Source of the DNA: Spirochaetales bacterium
GTDB lineage: Bacteria > Spirochaetota > Spirochaetia > Sphaerochaetales > Sphaerochaetaceae
Direction: 5' to 3'
Assembly: GCA_012523305.1 (NCBI GenBank)
Contig: JAAYIV010000146.1
Coordinates: forward strand, 1 to 50,548
DNA: 50,548 bases
Below, piece by piece: positions 7,975 to 16,114 of this stretch. Under the pieces are notes generated by a model. The model saw only the letters and a program-made list of their open reading frames with translations. It was not told the origin of the DNA and made no database searches. Each line of letters starts with the position of its first letter. The first letter of the stretch is position 1. The position numbers and the translations under genes are program-made.

Positions 7975-8002
7975 CTTGACATCTGTTATGTCAAATGTTA
8001 CG
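7975..8002 (+). promoter_or_regulatory. Promoter/operator element, copy 3 (first ABC transporter)
   Basis: Reads CTTGACATCTGTTATG then TCAAATGTTACG. TTGACA is a consensus -35, and TACGAT 17 bases downstream is a weak -10. The TGTTA direct repeat has the same 12-base spacing as the copies at 4871 and 5089. It lies 32 bases ahead of the binding-protein ATG, whose ribosome-binding site AAGGAGG is at 8023-8029. Confidence 0.78.
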
Positions 8003-8034
8003 ATTCAAACAAGGTCAATCGCAAGGAGGTACCT

Positions 8035-8982
8035 ATGAAAAAAAAGGCATTGATGAATATTGTCGCTGTAGTGGCAATATTGATGTGTGCGCTTCCTGTT
8101 TTTTCTGCCGGACAACAAGAAGCGGCTGGAGATGAGATACAAGTAACATTCATGGTCCATGACCTAGGGAACCCATTCTGGGCGACCCAGGCTAAGGGTG
8201 CAACCGATAAGGCCAAAGAACTTGGAGTAAAGCTTACAGTAATTGATCTTCAGGTAGATGCGGCTAAGGAAATCAGTACTTGGGAAAATCTCATTACTGC
8301 AAAAGTTGATGGAATTATGATTTCGTGTGTAGACGAAGAGGCAAGTAAAGCGTATTGCCAGAAAGCCCAGGCAGCGGGCATTAAGGTCATGGCGACCGTT
8401 CACCCGCTGGCAGGTGCTGATGGATCGCTTGCGAATGATGAATACAACTACGGATTTTTGGCAGGTGAAGTAGCTGGTACATTCATCAAAGAGAAACTCG
8501 GTGGAAAAGCAAAATTTGCCTTGTTGGCAAATGATGCGACCGCATTTGTAATTCCAAGAATTGATGGTGTCCGTGATGGTATTCTTTCTCAAGCACCGAA
8601 TGCGGTCTTGGTCGCTAGACAGGATGCTTTCCAAACCGATACGGGCTTGGCAGTCACTGAATCATTACTTCAAGCCCATCCTGATCTTGCTGTAATAGGT
8701 TGTCTGAATGACGATGGAGCACTTGGTGCCTATGAAGCAATGAGAGCTGCCGGGAAAGATCCTGAAAAGGTTTGTATCACAGGAACCGATGGTATCACGC
8801 AGGCTTTGGAATTAATCAAAGCAGGTTCGATGTTACGGGCATCAGTAAGTATGGCTCCTTATGAGTCAGGTAAGGCTGAAATGGATATTCTTTACAAACT
8901 TATAAAAGGATTGCCTGTAGAGCCACATCAAAAGATTCCAAATGAGGCCATTACTACTGCCAATGTTGATAAATATTTGTGA
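8035..8982 (+). CDS. RbsB-type sugar ABC transporter substrate-binding protein (transporter 1)
   Basis: A 315-aa periplasmic binding protein of the ribose/galactose family (Peripla_BP_4). A signal peptide (residues 1 to about 24, ending FSAG) precedes the two-lobed sugar-binding domain. Typical signatures are MVHDLGNPFWATQAKGA, ISCVDEEASKA, DNEYNYG-type hinge (NDEYNYGFLAGE), RIDGVRDGI, and GCLNDDGALGAYEA followed by GTDG. It captures the sugar and delivers it to the ATPase/permease encoded next. It is first gene of the operon, directly after operator copy 3, and an 8-base Shine-Dalgarno-like AAGGAGGT precedes the ATG. The ligand is probably the pentose or polyol consumed by the adjacent kinase/aldolase pathway (inference). 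Confidence 0.92.
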   Translation: MKKKALMNIVAVVAILMCALPVFSAGQQEAAGDEIQVTFMVHDLGNPFWATQAKGATDKAKELGVKLTVIDLQVDAAKEISTWENLITAKVDGIMISCVDEEASKAYCQKAQAAGIKVMATVHPLAGADGSLANDEYNYGFLAGEVAGTFIKEKLGGKAKFALLANDATAFVIPRIDGVRDGILSQAPNAVLVARQDAFQTDTGLAVTESLLQAHPDLAVIGCLNDDGALGAYEAMRAAGKDPEKVCITGTDGITQALELIKAGSMLRASVSMAPYESGKAEMDILYKLIKGLPVEPHQKIPNEAITTANVDKYL

Positions 8983-9004
8983 TCTTGGGGTGATATGACA
9001 GCTA

Positions 9005-9035
9005 TTCCGTTCGGATCGAATCGATCCGGACGGAA
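9005..9035 (+). promoter_or_regulatory. Intra-operon mRNA hairpin after binding-protein gene 1
   Basis: A near-perfect 31-base palindrome (TTCCG...CGGATCGA-ATCGATCCG...CGGAA) lies between the binding-protein stop and the ATPase start. There is no T-run, so it is more likely a 3'-stabilising or partial-attenuation hairpin than a terminator, keeping binding-protein mRNA in excess. Confidence 0.7.
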
Positions 9036-9070
9036 ATTTCGGGTGTGAATTCCAAAACAGGGAATGCGTC

Positions 9071-10564
9071 ATGGACGAGCAAAAAATTCTGGTCTCAGCA
9101 AGACAAATAGTAAAACGATATCCCGGAGTGCTTGCTCTCGATAAAGTAGACATGGATTTCTATAGCGGAGAGATCCATGCAATCTGCGGGGAAAATGGTG
9201 CCGGTAAATCAACATTCATTAAAATCTTGACCGGTGCAATCCAACCTGATTCTGGATGTATAGAAATTGATTCTGTGGTTCGTAATGGATTTGAACCGCA
9301 TGAAGCAATGAACGATTTTGGAATTTCGGCTATCTACCAAGAATTCAATCTGATCCCGGCACTTAGTATTGCAGAAAACCTGTTCTTAGGAAATGAACCG
9401 CGAAAAAATGGTCTGATTGATGTCAATAAGATGAATAAAATGGCAAAGGAAATTCTTCAATCACTCGAAGTTGATCTGGATCCCAAGCTGCCGGTTGAAA
9501 ATTTAGCTGTAGCCTATCAACAGATTGTAGAAATTGCAAAAGCTACGTATCACAAAGCAAAATTGCTCATCATGGACGAACCCACTGCTCCTTTGACCAT
9601 ACATGAAGTCGATACTCTGTTTGCATTGGTGAAGCGACTCAAAGCCCAAGGCATTACGATAATTTACATATCGCATAGACTTCTCGAAATCTTTGAGTTG
9701 TCAGATAGGGTGACTGTATTCCGTGACGGTAAGAAAATTGCCACATTGAAAACCTCGGATACTTCGAAGGATGAATTAATCCACCTCATGGTAAATAGAA
9801 AGTTAGAAGAAACATACCCTGAGAGGAGTCATTTTATCGGTGAAAAGATTCTAGAGGTACTTCACGTATCAACTGCCACTCGTCTGAAAGATGTAAGTTT
9901 CTTGCTGCACAAAGGAGAAATTCTAGGATTTGGAGGATTGGTAGGTGCGGGGAGGACAGAGCTTGCTAGAGCTGTGTATGGAGCTGATCAGATAACTGCC
10001 GGGCAAATCTTAATTAACGGTCACAAAGTATCAATTCGGCATCCACAGAACGCAGTAACTCTAAAAATCGGATTGGTTCCTGAAGACAGGAAATTGCACG
10101 GGATAATTTCTGAATTATCAGTAAAAGAGAATATTTCATTCAGTTCATTTAATAAAGTCTCTAAGTTAGGATTGATCAATGTTTCCTTACTCGAACAAGC
10201 TGCTACATACATGATTAAACTACTTAGGATCGCAACTCCAAATACACAAAAAAAAGTGAAAGAACTTTCCGGAGGGAATCAGCAGAAAGTCATCATCGGG
10301 AGATGGCTTACCTCCGATTGCGACATTATTCTGTTTGACGAACCGACAAGGGGAATCGACGTCGGGGCAAAACAAGAAATCTACGAACATATCAATGAAC
10401 TGGCTTCCCAAGGGAAGGCAATTATTCTCATATCTTCGGATATGCAGGAATTGTTAGGTATGTCAGATAGGATAATCGTAATGCATGAAGGGGTGATAAC
10501 TGGGGAATTAACCAAGGAGGAGGCGACGCAAGACAAAGTACTTCGTCTTGCATCGGGAGAATAG
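9071..10564 (+). CDS. RbsA-type sugar ABC transporter ATPase (transporter 1)
   Basis: A 497-aa duplicated ATPase of the ribose/xylose importer class. NBD1: Walker A GENGAGKST (about residue 40), YQEFNL Q-loop, VAYQQIVEIAKA signature region, Walker B LLIMDEPTAPL, ISHRL H-loop. NBD2: GLVGAGRTEL (Walker A with Arg in place of Lys, as usual for this family), LSGGNQQKV signature, Walker B IILFDEPTRGIDVGA. It energises the permease encoded 4 bases downstream. A hairpin separates it from the binding-protein gene. Confidence 0.93.
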   Translation: MDEQKILVSARQIVKRYPGVLALDKVDMDFYSGEIHAICGENGAGKSTFIKILTGAIQPDSGCIEIDSVVRNGFEPHEAMNDFGISAIYQEFNLIPALSIAENLFLGNEPRKNGLIDVNKMNKMAKEILQSLEVDLDPKLPVENLAVAYQQIVEIAKATYHKAKLLIMDEPTAPLTIHEVDTLFALVKRLKAQGITIIYISHRLLEIFELSDRVTVFRDGKKIATLKTSDTSKDELIHLMVNRKLEETYPERSHFIGEKILEVLHVSTATRLKDVSFLLHKGEILGFGGLVGAGRTELARAVYGADQITAGQILINGHKVSIRHPQNAVTLKIGLVPEDRKLHGIISELSVKENISFSSFNKVSKLGLINVSLLEQAATYMIKLLRIATPNTQKKVKELSGGNQQKVIIGRWLTSDCDIILFDEPTRGIDVGAKQEIYEHINELASQGKAIILISSDMQELLGMSDRIIVMHEGVITGELTKEEATQDKVLRLASGE

Positions 10565-10567
10565 GGT

Positions 10568-11512
10568 ATGAGAGCTAACAAATCGAACAATATAAAGAAA
10601 TATGCCATCTTGGGAGTACTGATTCTCCTTGCGGGGTTCTTCTCAATAGTTACCGATTCTTTTCTTACGGCAAGTAATCTGATGAATATTTCACGCCAAG
10701 TTTCGATGTTAGGTATCTCAGCAGTTGGGATGACGTGCGTAATATTGACTTCTGGTATTGATCTCTCTGTAGGATCTGTAATGGCAATAGTGAATATCAT
10801 TGGTGCGAAGTTGATGACCGAAGCCGGTCTGCCTATATTCCCTGCTGCTGTCATTACATTGATAGTAGCTGCCATAGTCGGATTAATTAATGGTGTGATG
10901 ATTTCATATGTCGGGGTCCCTGCCTTTATAGTAACCTTGGCAACTATGATTTCACTCCGAGGATTGGCTTATGTGCTATGTGCCGGAATGCCTATATGGG
11001 GTCTCCCAGATGCATTTAGAACCTTGGGGCAAGGATATCTTGGACCAATTCCAATCCCGGTGATAATAATGTTGATTGTCTTCGCAATCGGGTGGGTTTT
11101 TCTCAACCGGACAAAAACCGGCCGTTATATCTATGGGTTGGGTGGTAATAAGGAAGCTGTCAGGCTTGCTGGCATCAGAACTGCCAGGGTAGGAACAATT
11201 GCTTACATCATTAGTGGATTTCTCACCGGTCTGGCAGGATTGATAATGTTGTCCCGGATAAATACCGGACAACCGAAGATAGGTACTTCATTCGAGATGG
11301 ATGTTATCACTGCAGTAGTATTAGGCGGAGTGAGCATGCGCGGGGGTAGTGGATCCATTTTAGGCGTGCTGGTTGGTGTGTTTATCACGGGAATTCTATC
11401 CAATGGAATGATATTGCTAAATATCAGTGAATATTATCAACAAATAGCAAAAGGTTTGGTCCTGCTGTTTGCCGTTACGTTGGATACCGTTGCCAACTTG
11501 CGGAAGAATTGA
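10568..11512 (+). CDS. RbsC-type sugar ABC transporter permease (transporter 1)
   Basis: A 314-aa inner-membrane permease of the BPD_transp_2 family with about 8-10 hydrophobic segments. Family signatures are ILTSGIDLSVGSVMAI, GVPAFIVTLATM, GGNKEAVRLAGI (the cytoplasmic loop that contacts the ATPase) and AVVLGGVSMRGGSGSILGVLVG near the C-terminus. It starts 4 bases after the ATPase stop, as the last gene of the first transporter operon. No terminator is obvious in the following 205 bases. Confidence 0.93.
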   Translation: MRANKSNNIKKYAILGVLILLAGFFSIVTDSFLTASNLMNISRQVSMLGISAVGMTCVILTSGIDLSVGSVMAIVNIIGAKLMTEAGLPIFPAAVITLIVAAIVGLINGVMISYVGVPAFIVTLATMISLRGLAYVLCAGMPIWGLPDAFRTLGQGYLGPIPIPVIIMLIVFAIGWVFLNRTKTGRYIYGLGGNKEAVRLAGIRTARVGTIAYIISGFLTGLAGLIMLSRINTGQPKIGTSFEMDVITAVVLGGVSMRGGSGSILGVLVGVFITGILSNGMILLNISEYYQQIAKGLVLLFAVTLDTVANLRKN

Positions 11513-11590
11513 CCAGAAATAATTGGGGGCAAATGTTTGGATTTACGCAAAAGAGTAGATATTTGTTGCCTGGTTGAGTATTGCATTTTT

Positions 11591-11605
11591 TATAACATTT
11601 GACAA
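11591..11605. promoter_or_regulatory. Possible fourth partial operator ahead of transporter 2
   Basis: TATAACATTTGACAA contains, on the minus strand, the 12-mer TGTCAAATGTTA that is also present in operator copy 3. It includes TTGACA on the plus strand. It is only a half match, so co-regulation of transporter 2 is tentative. Confidence 0.4.
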
Positions 11606-11717
11606 TTTAAGCTACATTTGCTTCCTAATTAAATATATAATATGGAGAGAGGTCTTTGATTTCACTCCAGACGGTTTCACATGTGTGATACCGTATCAAA
11701 AAAATTGGAGGATTTGT

Positions 11718-12677
11718 ATGGGAAAGAAGAGGGTAGTTGCATTGGTACTCGTTCTGATCGTGATGATGATCGGATCATTGCTCTTCGCAGCCGGAGCTAA
11801 AGAAACTGGGGAGAAAAAACCAACATTCGTTATGGTACCGAAACTGGTTCATCCATTCTATGAACCGTGTATCGAGGGATTTCAAGATGCCGGTGCAAAG
11901 TACGGAGTTAATATCGAAGTTGAAAGCCCGCCAAAACTAGATATCGCGCTTCAAGTAAAAGTAATTGAAGATTTGATTGCAAGAGGTGTTGATGGCATCG
12001 CGATATCTGCAGTTGATAACAAAGGTTTGATGGCGGTTATCGACGAAGCAATCGCCGCTGGAATCAAGGTCATATGTTTCGATGCGGATGCTCCCGATAC
12101 CAATCGTGCGACTTATATCGGAACAGTGAACAAACAAGCCGGGGTTACTGCTGCTGAATATCTGTTTGAATTAATGGGCGGAAAGGGAAACATGGCGATT
12201 ATTCAGGGAGGGCTGACTCCAAACCTCAACGAACGGCAAGAGGGAATCAGAGAAGCTGCGGCAAAGTCTAATGTAAAAGTTATCGCTTTTGAAGATTACC
12301 ATGCTGATTTTGCTGAAGGTGTCGATAAGACCGAAGCTCTGCTCGAGACGTATCCTGAACTGGATGCGATCTTTGGTGTTGAAGCCTATGGCGCACCTGT
12401 TGCAGCGACAGTCTTGAAAGAACAAGGGCGTGCCGGTGAGATCATTGTCGGAGGATTTGATGATCTTGCAGAAACAATTACTGGAATCAAAGATGGATCA
12501 GTTCATTTCTGCCTTGTGCAGAAAGCTTACAAGATGGGTTGGATGTCAGTAGAAATTCTTTTGGACATGATGAATGGCAAAGAGATTCCGAAAGTAATCG
12601 ATACTGGTGTGATAATCGTAAATAAAGACAATGTTGACAGCTATATGGCTCAAGTAAAGGCTGAACTCCAGCAGTAA
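11718..12677 (+). CDS. RbsB-type sugar ABC transporter substrate-binding protein (transporter 2)
   Basis: A 319-aa periplasmic sugar-binding protein. A signal peptide (to about residue 25, LLFAAGAKE) is followed by MVPKLVHPFYEPCIEGFQDAG, VDGIAISAVDNKGL, CFDADAPDT, GNMAIIQGG, ERQEGIRE and VGGFDD, all family hallmarks. The frame continues upstream to a TTG at 11574, but the ATG at 11718 has GGAGG 6-8 bases upstream and starts exactly at the signal peptide. The ligand-binding lobes differ clearly from those of the first binding protein, so the two transporters likely take different sugars or anomers. Confidence 0.92.
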   Translation: MGKKRVVALVLVLIVMMIGSLLFAAGAKETGEKKPTFVMVPKLVHPFYEPCIEGFQDAGAKYGVNIEVESPPKLDIALQVKVIEDLIARGVDGIAISAVDNKGLMAVIDEAIAAGIKVICFDADAPDTNRATYIGTVNKQAGVTAAEYLFELMGGKGNMAIIQGGLTPNLNERQEGIREAAAKSNVKVIAFEDYHADFAEGVDKTEALLETYPELDAIFGVEAYGAPVAATVLKEQGRAGEIIVGGFDDLAETITGIKDGSVHFCLVQKAYKMGWMSVEILLDMMNGKEIPKVIDTGVIIVNKDNVDSYMAQVKAELQQ

Positions 12678-12699
12678 GCCAATACAGTACTTTACGTGG

Positions 12700-12724
12700 A
12701 TGCTGGGCAGATTCTGCCCAGCAT
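12700..12724 (+). promoter_or_regulatory. Intra-operon mRNA hairpin after binding-protein gene 2
   Basis: A perfect 11-bp stem (ATGCTGGGCAG / CTGCCCAGCAT) with a 3-base loop sits between the binding-protein stop and the permease Shine-Dalgarno (AAGGAG). There is no T-run. It matches the hairpin position in the first transporter operon and probably sets binding-protein excess. Confidence 0.78.
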
Positions 12725-12739
12725 GCTTAAGGAGCGAGA

Positions 12740-13741
12740 ATGATAACTGAAAAAGTACATACATCTACGGATAAACAACCATTTTCTACGCGTACGAAGC
12801 GTTTTATACAAAGAACTCTCCGAATGAGAGAATCCGCGATTTTTCTTGCGTTATTAGGTATCATGCTTGTTATCACTATCGTTGCGCCTCAGTTCGCGAC
12901 ATCAGGAAATATTTATAGAGTTTCTCGCCAAATCTCTTTCGTCGCCATTGCGGCTCTTGGTGTGTTCACCGTAATTCTTACTGGAGGGATTGATCTTTCT
13001 TTGGGATCGATCATCGGTATCAGTGGTGTGATAAGTGGTCTTTGCATGGCCTCGGGCATGCACTATCTGTTGGCGATAGTTATTGGTCTGATAACTGGAT
13101 GTGCAGTAGGGACAATTAACGGATTGCTCGTATCGTATGTTGGCATCACGCCTTTCATCGTCACATTGGGGATGTTGAGTGTCGCCAGAGGAAGCATTTG
13201 GATTATCACGAAAGGTTGGCCGGTTGAGAATATTGATGACCGGATATTGGCATTAGGCCAAGGAGATGCCTTTGGTATTCCACTCCCTGTGATTATCATG
13301 GTGATTGTTTCGATTATCGTACATTTCTTCTTACGCTCAACGGTATTCGGTAGACGTGTGTATGCAATCGGCGGAAATGAGGAAGCAACCCGTTTATCCG
13401 GAATTGATGTCAAGAAAATTAAGTGCCTTGTATATACGATATCCGGGCTAATGGCAGCGATTACCGGTATCATGCTGGTTGCACGCTTCAATTCAGCACA
13501 AACATCTAGTGGAGATGGTTGGGAGTTGGATGCAATCGCAGCTGCTGTAATCGGTGGAGCTTCTCTTCAAGGAGGAGCGGGTAGTGTGGTCGGAGTCCTT
13601 ATCGGAGCTGCCATCATGGGTGTGATCAGGAATGGACTCGTGTTGATGAAAGTCTCAGCCTATTGGCAAACAGCCATAATGGGCTTGATAATAATACTTG
13701 CAGCCGTTATAGACCGTATTAAAAATAGGAAGGTGTCATGA
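12740..13741 (+). CDS. RbsC-type sugar ABC transporter permease (transporter 2)
   Basis: A 333-aa polytopic permease of the ribose-transporter family. It has a basic cytoplasmic N-terminus of about 33 residues, then membrane segments and the signatures ILTGGIDLSLGSIIGISG, VGITPFIVTLGMLS, GGNEEATRLSGIDV (ATPase-contacting loop) and AAVIGGASLQGGAGSVVG. The start ATG at 12740 has AAGGAG upstream at 12729-12734. The stop overlaps the ATPase start by 4 bases. Gene order (binding protein, permease, ATPase) differs from transporter 1, so the two operons are not a simple tandem duplication. Confidence 0.92.
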   Translation: MITEKVHTSTDKQPFSTRTKRFIQRTLRMRESAIFLALLGIMLVITIVAPQFATSGNIYRVSRQISFVAIAALGVFTVILTGGIDLSLGSIIGISGVISGLCMASGMHYLLAIVIGLITGCAVGTINGLLVSYVGITPFIVTLGMLSVARGSIWIITKGWPVENIDDRILALGQGDAFGIPLPVIIMVIVSIIVHFFLRSTVFGRRVYAIGGNEEATRLSGIDVKKIKCLVYTISGLMAAITGIMLVARFNSAQTSSGDGWELDAIAAAVIGGASLQGGAGSVVGVLIGAAIMGVIRNGLVLMKVSAYWQTAIMGLIIILAAVIDRIKNRKVS

Positions 13742-15234
13742 TGGCTGAATTTCTTATTGAGATGCGGCAAATTTCCAAGCAATTTCCAGGAGTGAGAGCT
13801 TTACGTGATGTTGATTTTAGTATCAAGAAGGGAGAGATCGTATGCCTTTTAGGAGAAAATGGTGCTGGTAAATCCACTCTAATGAAAATCCTAACCGGGG
13901 TATACAAACAGGATTGTGGGTCGATCTATTATGAAGGAGAAGAAATACATCTTACTGGCCCGCGAGATGCATATGAGCGTGGAATAAACATAATTTTTCA
14001 AGAATTCAACCTCTGTTCCAATCTTTCAGCAATGGAAAACTTATTTCTTGGGAACGAAAACAGAACGAAAGAAGGGTTCTTCTCTTTTACCCAGACAAGA
14101 AAGAAAGCTAAAGAGTTGTTTGAAAAGTTGCATATTGATATAGAGCCTGATATAAAGGTGTCACAGCTTAATGTCGCCAGGCAACAAATGGTCGAGATCG
14201 CCAAAGCCTTGGCATATGATACGAAAGTTCTGATCATGGATGAACCAACATCGGCGTTGACAAGCAAAGAAATCACCACGCTTTTTTCTATCATGCGTAC
14301 ATTAAAGGAACGTGGTGTCGCCATCATTTTCATCAGCCATAAGCTCGAAGAAGTATTGGAAGTGACCGATAGGATCGTTGTACTGCGAGACGGAGAGAAC
14401 TGCGGGAATGTGATTACTTCAGATGCGACAAAGAATCAATTGGTTTCGTTGATGGTTGGGAGAGAGATCCATAATTTCTTTACAAAACGCACACAAGCCC
14501 CCTCGGATGAAATACTATTGGAAGTGAAAGGGATATGTGGAAATAAAATCAAGAAAGCATCCTTTAACATCAAAAAAGGGGAAATTGTTGGATTTGCAGG
14601 ATTGGTTGGCTCAGGACGTTCCGCTCTTGCACGATTAATTATCGGGGCAGAAAAGAAAAGTGAAGGTACCATTCTGATGGATGGGAAAGAATTGATTATC
14701 CGGCACCCGAAAGATGCCATTGCTGCGGGAATTGCCTACTTGCCCGAGGACAGAAAGAATATGGGGCTAGTGCTTCCGATGACTGTGCGAGAAAATACAA
14801 CGATGTGCATCCATCGGAAACTCCAAAGATTATTCGGATTAATCAGCAATAAAGACGAATATGATATTACCGATCATTATATTGATGAGTTAAAAATTAA
14901 AGTGTTCTCAAGGGAGCAGATAGTAGAGACCCTATCTGGAGGCAACCAACAAAAAATAGTTATTGCCAAAGCATTGGCAGTTACGCCAAGATTATTGATT
15001 TTATGCGAGCCGACCCGTGGAATAGATGTGGGGGCGAAGGCAGAAGTTCACAATATCATCGCTACTCTCGCAGATCAGGATATTTCAATAATTGTGGTAT
15101 CCTCGGAATTGCAAGAAATCTTTAATCTTGCCGACCGGATATTGGTCATGCATGAAGGAGCCATCACCGCTGATATCCCGATTGGGGAAGCTAATCAAGA
15201 AGTGGTGATGAAAGCCGCAATCGGTGCTGTTTAA
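13738..15234 (+). CDS. RbsA-type sugar ABC transporter ATPase (transporter 2), NBD2 Walker B altered
   Basis: A 498-aa tandem ATPase. NBD1 is intact: GENGAGKSTLMKIL, FQEFNL, VARQQMVEIAKAL, LIMDEPTSALT, ISHKLEE. NBD2 has GLVGSGRSAL (Arg for Lys, normal in this class) and LSGGNQQKIV, but its Walker B reads LLILCEPTRGIDVGA. A Cys (TGC at 15004-15006) replaces the Asp that coordinates magnesium in most homologues, while the catalytic Glu is kept. In this family NBD2 is often degenerate, so the transporter may still work with one catalytic site. Translation is coupled to the permease gene by the ATGA overlap. Confidence 0.92.
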   Translation: MMAEFLIEMRQISKQFPGVRALRDVDFSIKKGEIVCLLGENGAGKSTLMKILTGVYKQDCGSIYYEGEEIHLTGPRDAYERGINIIFQEFNLCSNLSAMENLFLGNENRTKEGFFSFTQTRKKAKELFEKLHIDIEPDIKVSQLNVARQQMVEIAKALAYDTKVLIMDEPTSALTSKEITTLFSIMRTLKERGVAIIFISHKLEEVLEVTDRIVVLRDGENCGNVITSDATKNQLVSLMVGREIHNFFTKRTQAPSDEILLEVKGICGNKIKKASFNIKKGEIVGFAGLVGSGRSALARLIIGAEKKSEGTILMDGKELIIRHPKDAIAAGIAYLPEDRKNMGLVLPMTVRENTTMCIHRKLQRLFGLISNKDEYDITDHYIDELKIKVFSREQIVETLSGGNQQKIVIAKALAVTPRLLILCEPTRGIDVGAKAEVHNIIATLADQDISIIVVSSELQEIFNLADRILVMHEGAITADIPIGEANQEVVMKAAIGAV

Positions 15235-15296
15235 CCACATGATATGTGTAAATCACAGTCTCTGTGTCGGACCGTTCTACCCGAAGTATCGTCGCA

Positions 15297-16112
15297 TCAG
15301 GTAACATAGCTATGGAGACTCGGAAGAAGAATGTTTACACCGATGAAGGTGAAAATTACAGAAGCGAATCCGATAATTGCAAACCAAGCAGCTGGTTTAC
15401 CTCTCCAGTTGCGTCTCAATCTTAGGTGAAGATATATGGCATAGATAATCCAGGTAATCAATGACCATGTCTCTTTCGGATCCCAAGCCCAATAACGTGA
15501 CCAAGCTTTTTGTGCCCATATCGCACCGGAAATAATTACGACCGTCAGCATCAGTTGACCAAAGACGATTACACGATAAGCGAGCATGTCACTGATTTCT
15601 CGATCCTTAAGTATGCTCTTCCCTTCTGGTCTTTTCACATCTATCAAATAAATGACTGCCAATGCACAAGATAACGCAAAGGATCCATACGATAATATGG
15701 CTGTCCCGACATGGAATGTGAGCCAATAACTTTGTAATGCGGGCATCAATGGTTTGATTGTCTTGGATTGCATCGCAGCGTACCCCATTACCAAAATTGC
15801 CAACGGGAGCACAAACGACCCGATTGCTGCAAATTTATAGATCACATACAACACGATAAAACATACAATGATTCCCCATGCGAAGCTCATGGCGAATTCA
15901 TATTGGTTACTTAGTGGTAAACGACCTGCTCCGATGGTACGAAACACCATTGCAATCGTATGGAATAATACACCCGCACTGGTGGCGATGAGAGCGGGCT
16001 TCTCAACTTTCTTACTCAACTTAGAGAGAAAAAGGAGAAACAAAATGGCAGCAACCACATAAAGACCGAATGCGATAGTAAATGTAAAATTCTCAAAATA
16101 TGCCAAATCCAT
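15297..16112 (-). CDS. ccsA: Cytochrome c maturation protein CcsA/ResC (System II)
   Basis: A 271-aa polytopic membrane protein (about 8 membrane helices) that, with Ccs1/ResB, moves haem outward and attaches it to CxxCH motifs in apocytochromes. The hallmark WWD motif is present (WSRYWAWDPKETWSL, about residue 210), together with conserved haem-ligand histidines in helices around residues 45-60, 140 and 260. Its ATG (16112) follows the resB stop by 2 bases. It is the last gene of the cytochrome operon, next to a convergent ATPase gene. Confidence 0.93.
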   Translation of the reverse strand: MDLAYFENFTFTIAFGLYVVAAILFLLFLSKLSKKVEKPALIATSAGVLFHTIAMVFRTIGAGRLPLSNQYEFAMSFAWGIIVCFIVLYVIYKFAAIGSFVLPLAILVMGYAAMQSKTIKPLMPALQSYWLTFHVGTAILSYGSFALSCALAVIYLIDVKRPEGKSILKDREISDMLAYRVIVFGQLMLTVVIISGAIWAQKAWSRYWAWDPKETWSLITWIIYAIYLHLRLRRNWRGKPAAWFAIIGFASVIFTFIGVNILLPSLHSYVT

Positions 16113-16114
16113 GA

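Noticed and set aside
9005-9035. Rho-independent terminator
   Set aside because: Strong stem but no T-run, and the same operon continues after it.
15236-15296. Terminator between the ATPase and ccsA genes
   Set aside because: Only 5-bp stems (CACAT/ATGTG) without T-runs were seen; too weak to annotate.
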